Shown here one piece after another: positions 11,201 through 18,315 of a stretch of DNA of 64,000 nucleotides. The stretch covers positions 186,001-250,000 of the forward strand of contig NZ_JAAUVN010000002.1 of assembly GCF_012030425.1 (NCBI RefSeq), given 5' to 3'. Below the pieces are notes generated by a model. That model worked only from the letters and a program-made list of their open reading frames with translations. It searched no databases and was not told where the DNA came from. Source of the stretch: Sphingobacterium sp. B16(2022). GTDB taxonomy: Bacteria; Bacteroidota; Bacteroidia; Sphingobacteriales; Sphingobacteriaceae. A program made the position numbers and the translations under genes. The stretch's first letter is position 1, and the number at the start of each line of letters is the position of its first letter.

Positions 11201-12200
11201 CTTGCTCTCCTTTTAGTAGGGATAGTGCGACAAAAGATAATGCTCCTGCTTCAGAAACAGCACTGGCAAAAGCTGGAACATCACTGACACGCGTCATAGG
11301 ACCCTGTGCAATTGGGTAACGTAGACCAAGTTCTTTGGCCATAATATTATCCTTGCTGATGACATTTAACGTCTTTGCCTGTTTCAAATGGCCATACATA
11401 GCCTCCTTGAATCCAAAGATCAATTTCTTTAGACTTTTGAAATCTTCATATAGATCTATGGCCAATGAAATATCTTGTCCCATTGGTATATAGCTATGGG
11501 TAGGATCAAGGTCTTTGAAATATTGCTTCAGATTTTCGGCATTAATTTCCTCTGGTAAAGCAGGGGAGTTTGGTCTAACCAACACCCTATGATTTGCAAT
11601 AATCTTCGTTTCTGTGCCATTTAGTTTTGAACAAAGCTCTTTTAAGCTTTTAGGTATACTACTTTCAGGAAATAGTGCCAACTGGCTATCCAATACAATA
11701 CCAGCAGCACCTAAAGCCATTGCTGCAGCTGCAGTATGAACACCAATACCACCTTGAACCCATATAGGTAGAGTTTTAATTTCTTTGATTATACGTTGAA
11801 ATAAGACAAAAGTTGATTCGTAACCAACAAGGCCAGCAGCTTCGTTGCCTTTTACGATGATTCCTGCCGCACCTAATTTTTCGGCAGATTTTGCCTCTTC
11901 TAAGCTATTTACCTGGTAAAAAACGGATAGATCTGAAGCTGGCTTAGTCACGGTCACAGATGGAAGAATAATATATTGTACTTTTCCCGGAATCTGAAGT
12001 GATGTAAAACTTTCGTCTGGAAAGTAAATACCACAGGCAGGTATATCTAGGTGATCAAGTTGTTGCAACGCCTCTTGAGCTGTTGTTAACTGATGTCCTA
12101 AACTTAAGAATGGAATTGCACCTGCCTGATGTAATTTATACATAAGGTTGATGTCAGGCTTTTCAAAAGGGGTTAATCCAAATATGGTTAAATTTCTCAT
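5217..12200 (-). CDS. PUFA-synthase-like polyketide synthase: enoyl-reductase-type barrels-KS-AT-ACP-ACP-KR
   Basis: A 2327-residue megasynthase. Residues 1 to about 210 form a degenerate nitronate-monooxygenase-like TIM barrel (WVQGGIGVHTAAAAMALGA). About 290-580 is a second, fuller barrel with PIAQGPMTR, ECGGHVGP and FFAGGIHDA, the family that supplies the PfaD-type FMN enoyl reductase. KS spans about 645-1075 (Cys in VDAACASS near 830, His in EAHGTGT, KTQIGH). AT spans about 1185-1480 (FPGQGSQ near 1190, GHSYGE near 1275). Two ACPs near 1683 and 1800 share LEADLSIDSIKR, the form typical of Pfa synthases. A ketoreductase closes the protein (GGGQGITSE near 2060; SSIASVYGNKGQTDYAAAN near 2240). 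It is the first gene of the operon; no Shine-Dalgarno is seen. Iterative synthesis of a reduced or polyene lipid is inferred. Confidence 0.9.
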   Translation of the reverse strand: MRNLTIFGLTPFEKPDINLMYKLHQAGAIPFLSLGHQLTTAQEALQQLDHLDIPACGIYFPDESFTSLQIPGKVQYIILPSVTVTKPASDLSVFYQVNSLEEAKSAEKLGAAGIIVKGNEAAGLVGYESTFVLFQRIIKEIKTLPIWVQGGIGVHTAAAAMALGAAGIVLDSQLALFPESSIPKSLKELCSKLNGTETKIIANHRVLVRPNSPALPEEINAENLKQYFKDLDPTHSYIPMGQDISLAIDLYEDFKSLKKLIFGFKEAMYGHLKQAKTLNVISKDNIMAKELGLRYPIAQGPMTRVSDVPAFASAVSEAGALSFVALSLLKGEQAKALIMETKTRAGEKPWGVGILGFAPQELRDEQSAHILAAKPPVVLIAGGRPAQAKVFEKAGIKTFLHVPSPALLDIFLKEGAKNFIFEGRECGGHVGPLSSMVLWEKQIERLLKEDHPENISVFFAGGIHDALSTAFVSIMAAPLAARGVKIGVLMGTAYLYTQEAVSTGAIQQEFQNQALHAKDTVLLETAPGHETRCLNTAFATHFNTEKAKLLAAGLDKKQVWEQLEKLNVGRLRIAAKGIERQGDKLVTIAKDDQLDLGMYMIGQVATMQNQALSLTELHENVSAANFVHIQQAVLPEEPASLEKPLDVAVIGMECIFPGAKNLEEYWRNIILGKDSVTEVPDERWNKDLYYHPDVDGPDVSHSKWGGFIPKIDFDPLAFGIPPQSLAAIEPTQLLTLLVAKRAMDNAGYADKSIDRENISVIIGAEGGNDLANSYSFRGYYKQVFGELHEEVKTAFPHTTEDSFPGILANVIAGRITNRLDLGGRNFTVDAACASSLAAVDLACQELILGKSDVVLAGGADLHNGINDYLMFSSTHALSRKGRCATFDSDADGIALGEGVAILVLKRYEDALRDGDRIYSVIKGVGGSSDGKALGLTAPRKIGQVRALERAYSQAGISPARVGLVEAHGTGTVVGDKTELSALTNLFSKSGALPGQTHLGSVKTQIGHTKCAAGLAGLIKASLAVYYGVKPPTLHLKQPNAYYNAQTSPFAFYAESGLWNDKNRYAGISAFGFGGTNFHTVIANHPTADKNATLQAWPSELFVFRGKSYEEAKNQLKQIKSVLDTNDELPLKNIAYSLATGSTDPIQLSIVADNAEDLMMKIELVLSGIESKDTYIVNNKPGKVAFLFPGQGSQRINMARDLFVVFPEMRQLLADHPELEQVVFPSATFNDNDLKQQKETIKDTRLAQPLLGIIDLAIAKFLKSLGIVPDMLAGHSYGELPALCFAGVFDEEKLVELSLKRAQSILDAVENGDPGTMLAVNAGTGRLKSIVDQVDNCYLVNFNAPSQCVVAGSSIGINKLMELLKQERISAKKLEVACAFHSPLVAKSKELYHSVLKDVAFQDMQIPVWSNTSATLYPINSSDIKTRLTDHLVEPVRFVEEIQAMYTAGARIFIEVGPGKVLTGLTKSCLDKDEVALHVEDSSRNKLTHLLGMLAQYLSTGRNFKISQLFEGRDTTFIQIDQPEIYKKNPAIWRVNGQSALPTTGTLPTNGALPILTPLQMNNSANQPASSSDSQLATERMLQEYLNSMKMLIQAQRDVMLTFLGQNPGINPIPPHTPAIPNTIIDCSATLPAAPIIQQLTTVNQVKTAPAKDIKTILLQIVSEKTGYPQEMLGMEMDLEADLSIDSIKRVEIIGTLRTELNLFSDDHSNEDTIMEQLAAIKTLSGLVSWLKEYTSTAATSEIETAPNETIDLKTQVQDQLSLQQLQTAILDIVSEKTGYPKEMLGLDLDLEADLSIDSIKRMEIISDLKTKIGFGDDMEQADDLMEKLAAIKTLNGLATWIKDISQDEPVPSSLSRLSLGLAPADLPLTQNMDLIKGKRFAITQDNSAQVAAIKSNLEKYGAHVELIDINTEIADFDGLIMLHLFTSTVKHTIIDYISLIQKLDFDKAKWVYLISDTSSHLGEVKDVNVLRHYQGYAGLFKSLAREFDHTTCRLINLSTPLGTEQIAEIVLKEILTTEKQAEVIYKNEQRHRMDLTPSPFPNSLDKAQIQLDSKSVVLVLGGGQGITSELVKHMAEAHPCTYILIGRSADPRIESAELKEMEGMTTKEEIRSYLIQTARFTSPAQIEKETVRIFKNNQILRTIRHMECLGSTVVYQSLDLCDELGLSALLNSIYTEYGKIDGVIHGAGLLEDKLFRQKTASSFSRVFDTKVKPLRVLAEQLRTDCQFVVLFSSIASVYGNKGQTDYAAANSVMDDYAQALNQRIAGKVISINWGPWKGAGMVSQSLETEYERRGISLIPLKEGKEVFLNEINYGTENQVLIMSGNNW

Positions 12201-12730
12201 TACATTGATGATGTTGAAATGGTAGCAGGTGATTCCATAACAAAACGCGAAAACCTTTTCGGCGGAATAGGCTGCTATAGCTGATTAAAAGTAATTATTT
12301 TTTGTTACATTTTTAATAATAAAGCTAATTTGATAATGATTTTTTAACAAAAAAGTATTAATTACTTGATTATGATTAACTAAAAATATATAATTTGATT
12401 ATAATTATGTTTTATTGGCTTATTAATACTTTTTAATCGATATAAAAGCTTTTATTCATACTATTTTAGTAATATTTGGAGAGTGTTAAATCTAAAAGTA
12501 GAATTTTATCCTAATTTTCACTTTATTAAGTGAAATAATTTGCAATAAAAAGTATTTTTTTTGAAGAATACTTAGGCTAGCAATGAACTATTTATCAGGT
12601 AAGATTAATGGTTGTAAGGGGCTCATGCCATTATTTGATTCTCTTTATTTAACGATTTGGTTGTGTTAAGATTTTTGATGTAAAATGGTTTTGCACAGAT
12701 TTTTATTTCTGGATTTTTGAAATCATAGAT
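12201..12730. other. gene-free AT-rich region upstream of the synthase operon
   Basis: About 530 bases between the synthase start and the DUF1801 gene hold no credible reading frame. The stretch must contain the synthase promoter on the minus strand, but I could not find a clean -7 element (TAnnTTTG). Long A/T runs dominate 12300-12560. Confidence 0.4.
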
Positions 12731-13123
12731 TTACTTCAATCGGATCAATATTCCTTTTCGTTTTATAATATTCTTGTAGTCCCATTGTATTTTTATTGAT
12801 TTTTCTAGCCAGCGTTTTAAATCGTTTTTATCAATTTGAGAAATGGAATTATAGTAAATCGATGCATCTTTAAATTTAGCACCGATAAACTTTAATTTTT
12901 CTTCTTCAAAATCTGAACCACTCCAAAATATCAGTCTTATTCCAGCTTTTTGTCTGCTGTATCCTACAATGGGATTTTTTTCTATAAACCATACGGGATG
13001 TGCATGCCATATTTTATTTTCAGCATCTGGTAAATGTTGGGAAATTTCCTCAGCTAGCATATCACATATGGCTTGGTCTTCTTGATTCAGTTGACTATTG
13101 TAGATTCTAATATAGGGATCCAT
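12731..13123 (-). CDS. DUF1801 (YdhG-like) family protein
   Basis: A 130-residue soluble protein that I place in the DUF1801 / YdhG-like family from its pattern: acidic N-terminus, IWHAHPVWFIEKNPIVGY core, IRLIFWSGSDF strand, and a basic C-terminus with LKRWLEKSIKIQWDYKN. Members are small alpha/beta proteins of uncertain role, some compared with frataxin-like iron chaperones. It has no signal peptide, so it is probably cytoplasmic. It stands alone, separated by about 110 bases from the alkylation-repair gene on the same strand. Confidence 0.75.
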   Translation of the reverse strand: MDPYIRIYNSQLNQEDQAICDMLAEEISQHLPDAENKIWHAHPVWFIEKNPIVGYSRQKAGIRLIFWSGSDFEEEKLKFIGAKFKDASIYYNSISQIDKNDLKRWLEKSIKIQWDYKNIIKRKGILIRLK

Positions 13124-13237
13124 ATTTTATATGAATAATTATATGTGTTTGATAATTCTTGGTCTTTCGGACTGAATTTACAATAATTTTCACTGGTTTC
13201 TACTTTGCAAATGACAAGAAAAATAGTATTTGGTTAT

Positions 13238-14041
13238 TTATGATCTAATTGTTCTTAATGCTTTTTTGATGATATATTTTGTTTCTTTTGTACCACTTTC
13301 TTTTTCCCAGCGCTCACAAAGTGAGCGCACGAAATCTGCTTTTGTCTTACTGGCATCGTTGAGCCAGTTGCCAACACTGTCCTGTACATAACGATCTGGA
13401 TCGGATCGAAGTGGTTCCAAAATTTCTAATGCTAGCTCAGGTTTGTTTTTGAGTAGATCAATATGCTGGCACCATACACCGCGTGGTCTTGTAGCCTCGC
13501 TGCTAAATCTTCTTACATTTTTGTTTTCATGCGAAGTCCAGTTGGAAAGGATGCTGATGCTGGAAAATAAATTATCTTTAATTTTATGTCTTACCGCCAT
13601 CCAGCTGATCTCTCTCACTCCGAAATGTGTGTCTGCAGCAAATGGCTTAATTTGCTCTAGTGTCTGCTCAATGCTCAATTCATGATTTCTGCCAATTGTG
13701 TATGTTGCCCAACAGCGAGCCATATCGGCCTGATGTTGGGATAATATTTTTAGAAATTGCTGATCTCCATTTTTGAATGATTGCTCAAAGAGCGCTGTTC
13801 CGATAGCTTCATTGATCGTATTGACTGTTTGTTTTTTTAGCTGATCAATAGCTACTAAAACTGGTTTTAGATACGCTATGCGTTTATGTTGCTTTAATAT
13901 ATGCATCAGTAAAGATCGTTGATCAATCGCTAACCACTCAATCAGATTTGCTGTTTCGACTTCTCCACAATTTAATTGCTTTAAAATAGCTGGAGATAGA
14001 TCTTTAGTTGATCTTGCTCCTGTTCTTTTTACTTCGATCAT
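13238..14041 (-). CDS. DNA alkylation repair protein (HEAT-repeat, AlkD-like)
   Basis: A 267-residue protein built of short helical repeats, as in the AlkC/AlkD family of DNA glycosylases that remove N-alkylated bases without flipping them. Family-type segments include FAADTHFGVREISWMAVRHKI, ENKNVRRFSSEATRPRGVW and LRSDPDRYVQDSVGNWLNDASK. The RRFSSEATRPRGVW stretch is closest to AlkC-type relatives, so the subfamily is not certain. Its ATG overlaps the stop of the peroxiredoxin-like gene in an ATGA arrangement, so the two are translationally coupled and probably serve one stress response. Confidence 0.82.
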   Translation of the reverse strand: MIEVKRTGARSTKDLSPAILKQLNCGEVETANLIEWLAIDQRSLLMHILKQHKRIAYLKPVLVAIDQLKKQTVNTINEAIGTALFEQSFKNGDQQFLKILSQHQADMARCWATYTIGRNHELSIEQTLEQIKPFAADTHFGVREISWMAVRHKIKDNLFSSISILSNWTSHENKNVRRFSSEATRPRGVWCQHIDLLKNKPELALEILEPLRSDPDRYVQDSVGNWLNDASKTKADFVRSLCERWEKESGTKETKYIIKKALRTIRS

Positions 14042-14676
14042 AATTGGTCGATAAGGTCTTGAATATTTACTCTGTTCATATAATTGCTATCAACAAATTG
14101 ATAGGTTATGTTATAATTTGTATCAATGATGTATACTGCTGGTATTGGTAATTCTTTATGATCATTTTTATTATATTTTGACAGTTTAATCCCTAACTTT
14201 TCATAGGTGGTGAGGGCGTAGTTTGGTAGCTCAAATGAAATGCCGAGTTGTTTGGCTAGTGTATTATCCTGATCCGTCAAAATATCATAACGGAGCATGT
14301 GGTTCACTTCTAATTCTTTGTTATAACTTTCCGATTGTGGAGCTATAGCGACTAACGAAATGTTTTTTTCTTTAAAAAATTCCATGTGGTCCTGTAATGC
14401 CTTTAGTTCTACATTGCAATAGGGACACCAGCTACCACGAAAAAAAGCTACAATTACTTTGCCTTTTTTTAGTAATTCATTTAAGTGGATGATTTGATTA
14501 CTGGTATTCTTTAGGCTGAAATTGGGGAATTTATTACCGACCTGTGTGCTATTTTCTTCAATTTTACTGCTCTTTAATTCTTGAATAGATTGACTAAAAA
14601 CTTCGATAATGTCAGCCGGCAATTGTGCGGCTAAGTTTTTATTAATTTCATCTATTTTCTTTGCTAAGTTTGTCAT
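14038..14676 (-). CDS. peroxiredoxin-like (AhpC/TSA) protein
   Basis: A thioredoxin-fold peroxiredoxin-like protein of about 212 residues. An N-terminal helical segment precedes the fold, which starts at VGNKFPNFSL. The redox site is FFRGSWCPYCNVEL, a CxxC centre rather than the single-Cys PxxxTxxC of classical AhpC, placing it in the peroxiredoxin-like group. I chose the ATG at 14676 (MTNLAKKIDE); an upstream ATG at 14718 would add a poorly conserved tail lying close to the divergent promoter. It is divergent from an HxlR regulator across a gap with a perfect palindrome and coupled to the alkylation-repair gene. A role in peroxide or electrophile defence is inferred. Confidence 0.85.
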   Translation of the reverse strand: MTNLAKKIDEINKNLAAQLPADIIEVFSQSIQELKSSKIEENSTQVGNKFPNFSLKNTSNQIIHLNELLKKGKVIVAFFRGSWCPYCNVELKALQDHMEFFKEKNISLVAIAPQSESYNKELEVNHMLRYDILTDQDNTLAKQLGISFELPNYALTTYEKLGIKLSKYNKNDHKELPIPAVYIIDTNYNITYQFVDSNYMNRVNIQDLIDQL

Positions 14677-14738
14677 GCGATATGATTTGTTTTTGCAAAT
14701 ATTTAAAAGTAAATTCATAATGACAATACCGCATATTA

Positions 14739-14755
14739 TTATCCCTATGGGATAA
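14739..14755. promoter_or_regulatory. perfect palindrome, probable HxlR operator
   Basis: The sequence TTATCCC-TAT-GGGATAA is a perfect inverted repeat (7-base arms, 3-base spacer) lying 13 bases before the HxlR start codon and 62 bases before the chosen peroxiredoxin start. HxlR proteins are dimeric winged-helix regulators that bind such sites next to divergent genes, so this is the likely operator for both directions. Confidence 0.6.
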
Positions 14756-14768
14756 AAAAGTCAATTTT

Positions 14769-15113
14769 ATGAAATCAAAGGTGCAAGCTATATCTGAAAA
14801 AATATGTCCATTGGAATTTGCGGTGAATACGATAAGTGGTAAATGGAAAATTCCGATTATCTGGCGGATCAATGAAGGTGAAAAGCGTCCTAGTGAAATG
14901 TTGAGGGGAATAGTTAAGGTGGATCGCCGCGTGTTAAATCAACAATTAAAGGAGCTTGAAGAAGATGGTGTTTTAAGTAAAAAAAGCTTTAATGAGTTAC
15001 CTCCACGTGTTGAATATACGCTTACACCTCTAGGTGAAAAACTGGTGGAGGTACTATGGAAATTAAATGCTTGGGGAGAATTACTGTTGCAGGAAAAATC
15101 GGATTTTAAGTGA
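14769..15113 (+). CDS. HxlR-family winged-helix transcriptional regulator
   Basis: A 114-residue HxlR/MarR-like regulator. An early cysteine in CPLEFAVNTISGKWKIPIIW is followed by the winged helix (RPSEMLRGIVKVDRRVLNQQLKELEEDG) and wing (VEYTLTPLGEKLVEVL). The conserved N-terminal Cys (near residue 14) is used by several family members to sense electrophiles or oxidants. It is divergent from the peroxiredoxin / alkylation-repair pair, so control of that pair in response to reactive species is the natural inference. A stem-loop follows the gene. Confidence 0.9.
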   Translation: MKSKVQAISEKICPLEFAVNTISGKWKIPIIWRINEGEKRPSEMLRGIVKVDRRVLNQQLKELEEDGVLSKKSFNELPPRVEYTLTPLGEKLVEVLWKLNAWGELLLQEKSDFK

Positions 15114-15185
15114 TAGGTTCACTAGTAATGAACTGATGAAGCATCGCTTCACGATATAAAGGAACAATTTTAACCATGATTTAAG

Positions 15186-15207
15186 CCATTTCCCTGTAGG
15201 GAAATGG
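15186..15207. terminator. stem-loop between convergent genes
   Basis: CCATTTCCC-TGTA-GGGAAATGG is a perfect 9-bp stem with a 4-base loop, between the hxlR stop and the DUF389 stop. Neither side has a long U tract, but the position suggests a bidirectional terminator. Confidence 0.55.
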
Positions 15208-15212
15208 AAAGC

Positions 15213-16574
15213 TTACTTTGTCGATTCCTTTCGTGGCAGTGCAAAATCACTGTTCTGGTTTGCAATAACAGCTACTTCTCTTTCCGGAAATTGGATCTTC
15301 ATCCAATTCTGGAGCTTGATAAATTCTTCTTCGCTTAGTTTTTTATCTGCTATATAAATTAAAGAAATGGTATTGATAGCGCTATCCGCAGTGATTATTT
15401 TATTCTGTACACCTATGCTGTAGCTCGTTATCTGCGGAAATAAGATTTTGATATTCTCTTGTAAATTTGGCGTATTGATCTGGTATTTGTTCAATTCGGC
15501 ATTTAATTGTTTTATTCTAATATCTTTTTCAGAAAGATTCTGTTCTTTTTTGTTGATTTCGTTTAAAATATCTGCTTTAAGATCATTGTTGTCTTGACGG
15601 ATGACTAGTTCTGTATTTTTAATTCCATAATCTTCCATTTCTCTTTTTATTCTATCGACCTCTTCTTTGCTGAATTTTTTGATTAAGAATGCTAATTCTA
15701 ATTTTTTAGGATTAGAATTATAGTTCGTTCTTTCAAAAACGACTGTATATCCTTTGTCTGTAAACGCTGTCTGAATAAATTTATTGACTTTTTGTGAATA
15801 TTGTTTTTGTTCTAACAATGTATATGCGAAGTAGACACTAGGAATAATAAGTACGAGAATAATCAGTGAAATGACACGTGTTATTTTCTTTTCACGGTTT
15901 GCATCTACAAAGTTAACCTTTGGATAGTTGAGGTATTTGACAATGATAAAAGTAGAAAGGCATATGAAAAAACAGTTGATCATATAGAGATACAATGCTC
16001 CCGCGAAATAAGAAAGATTGCCAATTGCTAGCCCATAGCCTGCAGTACATAAAGGAGGCATTAATGCTGTTGCTATAGCAACTCCAGGTATTGGATTTCC
16101 TTTTTCGACACGGGTGATGGCAATAACACCAACAAGTCCACCGAAGAAGGCAATAAGTACATCGTATATATTAGGTGAGGTGCGTGCCAAGAGTTCGGAT
16201 TGTGCATCTTTGAAAGGACTTAGAGTGAAATATAAGAAAGAAACCAATAAACTTACAAAGGTTGCAATAAGAAGATTTTTTAATGATTTTTTTAACAGCG
16301 GAAAGTCATAAACTCCTAATGCGAATCCGGCTCCTACTATTGGACTCATTAAAGGTGAAATAAGCATAGCTCCTATAATGACTGCTGTAGAGTTCACGTT
16401 CAAACCTACCGAGGCAATGACTATAGCGCAAGCTAGTATCCAAAGATTAGCTCCTCGAAATGAAATATTATTTACGACATTTTCTAAGACATTTTCCTTT
16501 TTGTCTTCGCCAGTATGTAAATTGAAAAATCGTATGAATTTGGAGTTTGCCATAATTTCTCTATTATTACTCAA
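15213..16574 (-). CDS. DUF389 membrane protein
   Basis: A 453-residue integral membrane protein. The N-terminal half contains several hydrophobic segments with motifs typical of DUF389 (AVIIGAMLISPLMSPIVGAGFALG, GVAIATALMPPLCTAGYGLA). The C-terminal half (after about residue 245) is soluble and charged, with a predicted coiled-coil stretch near 335-365 (LNEINKKEQNLSEKDIRIKQLN). The function of the family is not established. An alternative start at 16553 (MANSKF) is equally possible. It is convergent with the HxlR gene and has no same-strand partner. Confidence 0.82.
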   Translation of the reverse strand: MSNNREIMANSKFIRFFNLHTGEDKKENVLENVVNNISFRGANLWILACAIVIASVGLNVNSTAVIIGAMLISPLMSPIVGAGFALGVYDFPLLKKSLKNLLIATFVSLLVSFLYFTLSPFKDAQSELLARTSPNIYDVLIAFFGGLVGVIAITRVEKGNPIPGVAIATALMPPLCTAGYGLAIGNLSYFAGALYLYMINCFFICLSTFIIVKYLNYPKVNFVDANREKKITRVISLIILVLIIPSVYFAYTLLEQKQYSQKVNKFIQTAFTDKGYTVVFERTNYNSNPKKLELAFLIKKFSKEEVDRIKREMEDYGIKNTELVIRQDNNDLKADILNEINKKEQNLSEKDIRIKQLNAELNKYQINTPNLQENIKILFPQITSYSIGVQNKIITADSAINTISLIYIADKKLSEEEFIKLQNWMKIQFPEREVAVIANQNSDFALPRKESTK

Positions 16575-16733
16575 TAACAGTATTTGTTAAAAATCGTTTG
16601 ATAAATGTTAGGATATTCTTATGATATGCTGGATGAGTTTTTTTCTTTAAATATTATGATGCGGCCAACGAACAATTTTGTAAGTTCTTTTATTCAGCGA
16701 TAAGCTTTCATAGGTTTGTCTAAAATATGTAAT

Positions 16734-17189
16734 ATGAAGTTGTCAGAAAATATTGTCGGTTTTCATCATTATTCGTTAAAGGCTCCTCAATTTGATGAAA
16801 CAGTAAAGTTCTACGAACAATTGGGATTTGTAATTGTGCACTCTTGGTCATTACCTGATTTTAATCTCGAAAAATGTGTCATGATGTATCATGAACAGAT
16901 TAATGTATATGTTGAAATATGCGATGGTGATGCCGATATGCCTGCTCAGGGTAGAAAGCGAAGGTTAGGGGAGGAAATGGTCGAAAATTCTATTCTTCAT
17001 ATCTGCTTTGTTGTCAAGGACGCGGCTAAAGCAAGGGTGGAAGCATTAAAAGCTGGAGCTATAGACCTGAGCAATGGAGTGCTTGCTATTCAGTTGAAAA
17101 ATAAATCTAAATCTGTCGGTGTTCATAATAGTTTGGTTTATAGTCCAAATGGTGAGGTTATAGAATTTTTAGAACAGGTAAGTTTCTAG
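16734..17189 (+). CDS. VOC (glyoxalase/bleomycin-resistance fold) protein
   Basis: A 151-residue vicinal-oxygen-chelate protein. The betaalphabetabetabeta pattern is visible: FHHYSLKAPQFDETVKFYEQLGF at the start, HICFVVKDAAKARVEALKAGA in the second module, and YSPNGEVIEFLEQ at the end. The His of FHHY, the His of ILHICF and the final Glu of VIEFLE fit a metal site. I used the ATG at 16734; the longer frame begins with TTG. It overlaps the convergent HxlR gene by 4 bases. The substrate is unknown; members act in methylglyoxal detoxification, antibiotic resistance or dioxygenation. Confidence 0.78.
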   Translation: MKLSENIVGFHHYSLKAPQFDETVKFYEQLGFVIVHSWSLPDFNLEKCVMMYHEQINVYVEICDGDADMPAQGRKRRLGEEMVENSILHICFVVKDAAKARVEALKAGAIDLSNGVLAIQLKNKSKSVGVHNSLVYSPNGEVIEFLEQVSF

Positions 17190-17560
17190 TTTTCACCGAT
17201 AGCCCCTAAGGCGGTTAATAAGGCTAAAATTTTCCTTCCTTTTTCGGTTAGGATGTAAAGCGATTTGACTTTATCTTTTTTGTTATCTATAATTTGATCT
17301 TCGACCAATTCTTTCAGTTGCTTGGTGAGTATCCGGTCGGAAATATCTGGAAGTATGGATTTAAAACTTGCGTAATATAAATCTTCTTCATGGAGAGCAA
17401 ATAGTAAAGATAATTTCCATCTACCACTGATTTGAGCGAGTGCTTTATGGGCTTTGCAAAACTCTAATAGCGATTTTTCATTTATAGAATTTGTTGAATT
17501 TTCTTTACGCATATTTGATATTGATTCATGAGAAGGACAAGTTATGGATAAATTATTCAT
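17186..17560 (-). CDS. HxlR-family transcriptional regulator
   Basis: A 124-residue winged-helix protein of the HxlR type: CKAHKALAQISGRWKLSLLFAL, then FKSILPDISDRILTKQLKELVEDQ and a wing ending SLYILTEKGRKILALL. A cysteine precedes the first helix as in redox-sensing relatives. It ends convergently into the VOC gene with a 4-base overlap, so each gene's transcript may affect the other's end. Its targets are not evident; the nearest upstream divergent gene is the Nudix hydrolase at 17708. Confidence 0.82.
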   Translation of the reverse strand: MNNLSITCPSHESISNMRKENSTNSINEKSLLEFCKAHKALAQISGRWKLSLLFALHEEDLYYASFKSILPDISDRILTKQLKELVEDQIIDNKKDKVKSLYILTEKGRKILALLTALGAIGEN

Positions 17561-17707
17561 TTCTCCTTAACGGAAATTCTTTTGATGCCTTTATGCCCAT
17601 AGAAAAAGATGTTTTTCCTTTATGCACATTTTAATAAGTAAATCTGACTATTGATTTTTCTTTAAAAATTATTAGATTACGCGTTATATAAGTTTAAAAT
17701 TTTTGAT

Positions 17708-18130
17708 ATGGATACGCTTAATTCAAGTCTTCTTACAGCAGGTTTAATCACTTTAAAAGATAATAAACTCTTGTTGGCCTATAGTAATAATAAAAAAGCA
17801 TGGTATTTGCCTGGCGGTAAGGTGGATCGTGGAGAGAGTTCATTAACGTCTTTAAAGCGGGAGATTAGAGAAGAATTGATGATTGACCTGAACGATGATA
17901 GATTGGATTTTTATTGTCATATAACTGCTCCTGCATATGGCGAAAATCCTGTGGTTATTATGGAGCAGGATTGTTTTATATATGATCTTAGAGAAGAGAT
18001 TAATCCTAGCAATGAAATCGGGGCGGTCCAGTATTTTTCGAGAGCATCATATATGAAAGAGCAGTTTCAAGTGATTGGTGTTTTAATGGTTTTTGATAAA
18101 CTGGAAGCAGACCGGCTAATAAAGGTCTGA
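17708..18130 (+). CDS. Nudix hydrolase
   Basis: A 140-residue Nudix pyrophosphohydrolase. The Nudix box is complete: GGKVDRGESSLTSLKREIREEL matches GX5EX7REUXEE (U here is Ile). It would cleave a nucleoside diphosphate linked to another group, using Mg2+ held by the glutamates; the substrate cannot be read from sequence. It lies divergent to the HxlR gene with a 147-base gap, and a stem-loop overlaps its stop codon. Confidence 0.9.
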   Translation: MDTLNSSLLTAGLITLKDNKLLLAYSNNKKAWYLPGGKVDRGESSLTSLKREIREELMIDLNDDRLDFYCHITAPAYGENPVVIMEQDCFIYDLREEINPSNEIGAVQYFSRASYMKEQFQVIGVLMVFDKLEADRLIKV

Positions 18131-18147
18131 TACTTTACCTTTATTTT
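18119..18147 (+). terminator. terminator overlapping the Nudix stop codon
   Basis: ATAAAGGT / ACCTTTAT form a perfect 8-bp stem with a 10-base loop, followed by TTTCC. The left arm contains the last codons of the Nudix gene. Confidence 0.5.
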
Positions 18148-18213
18148 CCTGCTATTCACCGAGTTTTTTATATTGTTGATCTAAATGTAATAAAAAGAGC
18201 GTGTTCCTTGTCT

Positions 18214-18221
18214 TAATTTTG
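18214..18221 (+). promoter_or_regulatory. possible -7 element for the NTF2-like gene
   Basis: TAATTTTG fits the Bacteroidota -7 consensus TAnnTTTG, about 95 bases before the start codon at 18316. No good -33 TTTG is visible. Confidence 0.35.
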
Positions 18222-18315
18222 AGTCAGAAAGTTAAAAGAAATACTTTTTAAGAATGGGGTATTTAACTGACTAACTGATAACTCAAGAAAACTAAATTTA
18301 TAAAATAAAGACATT

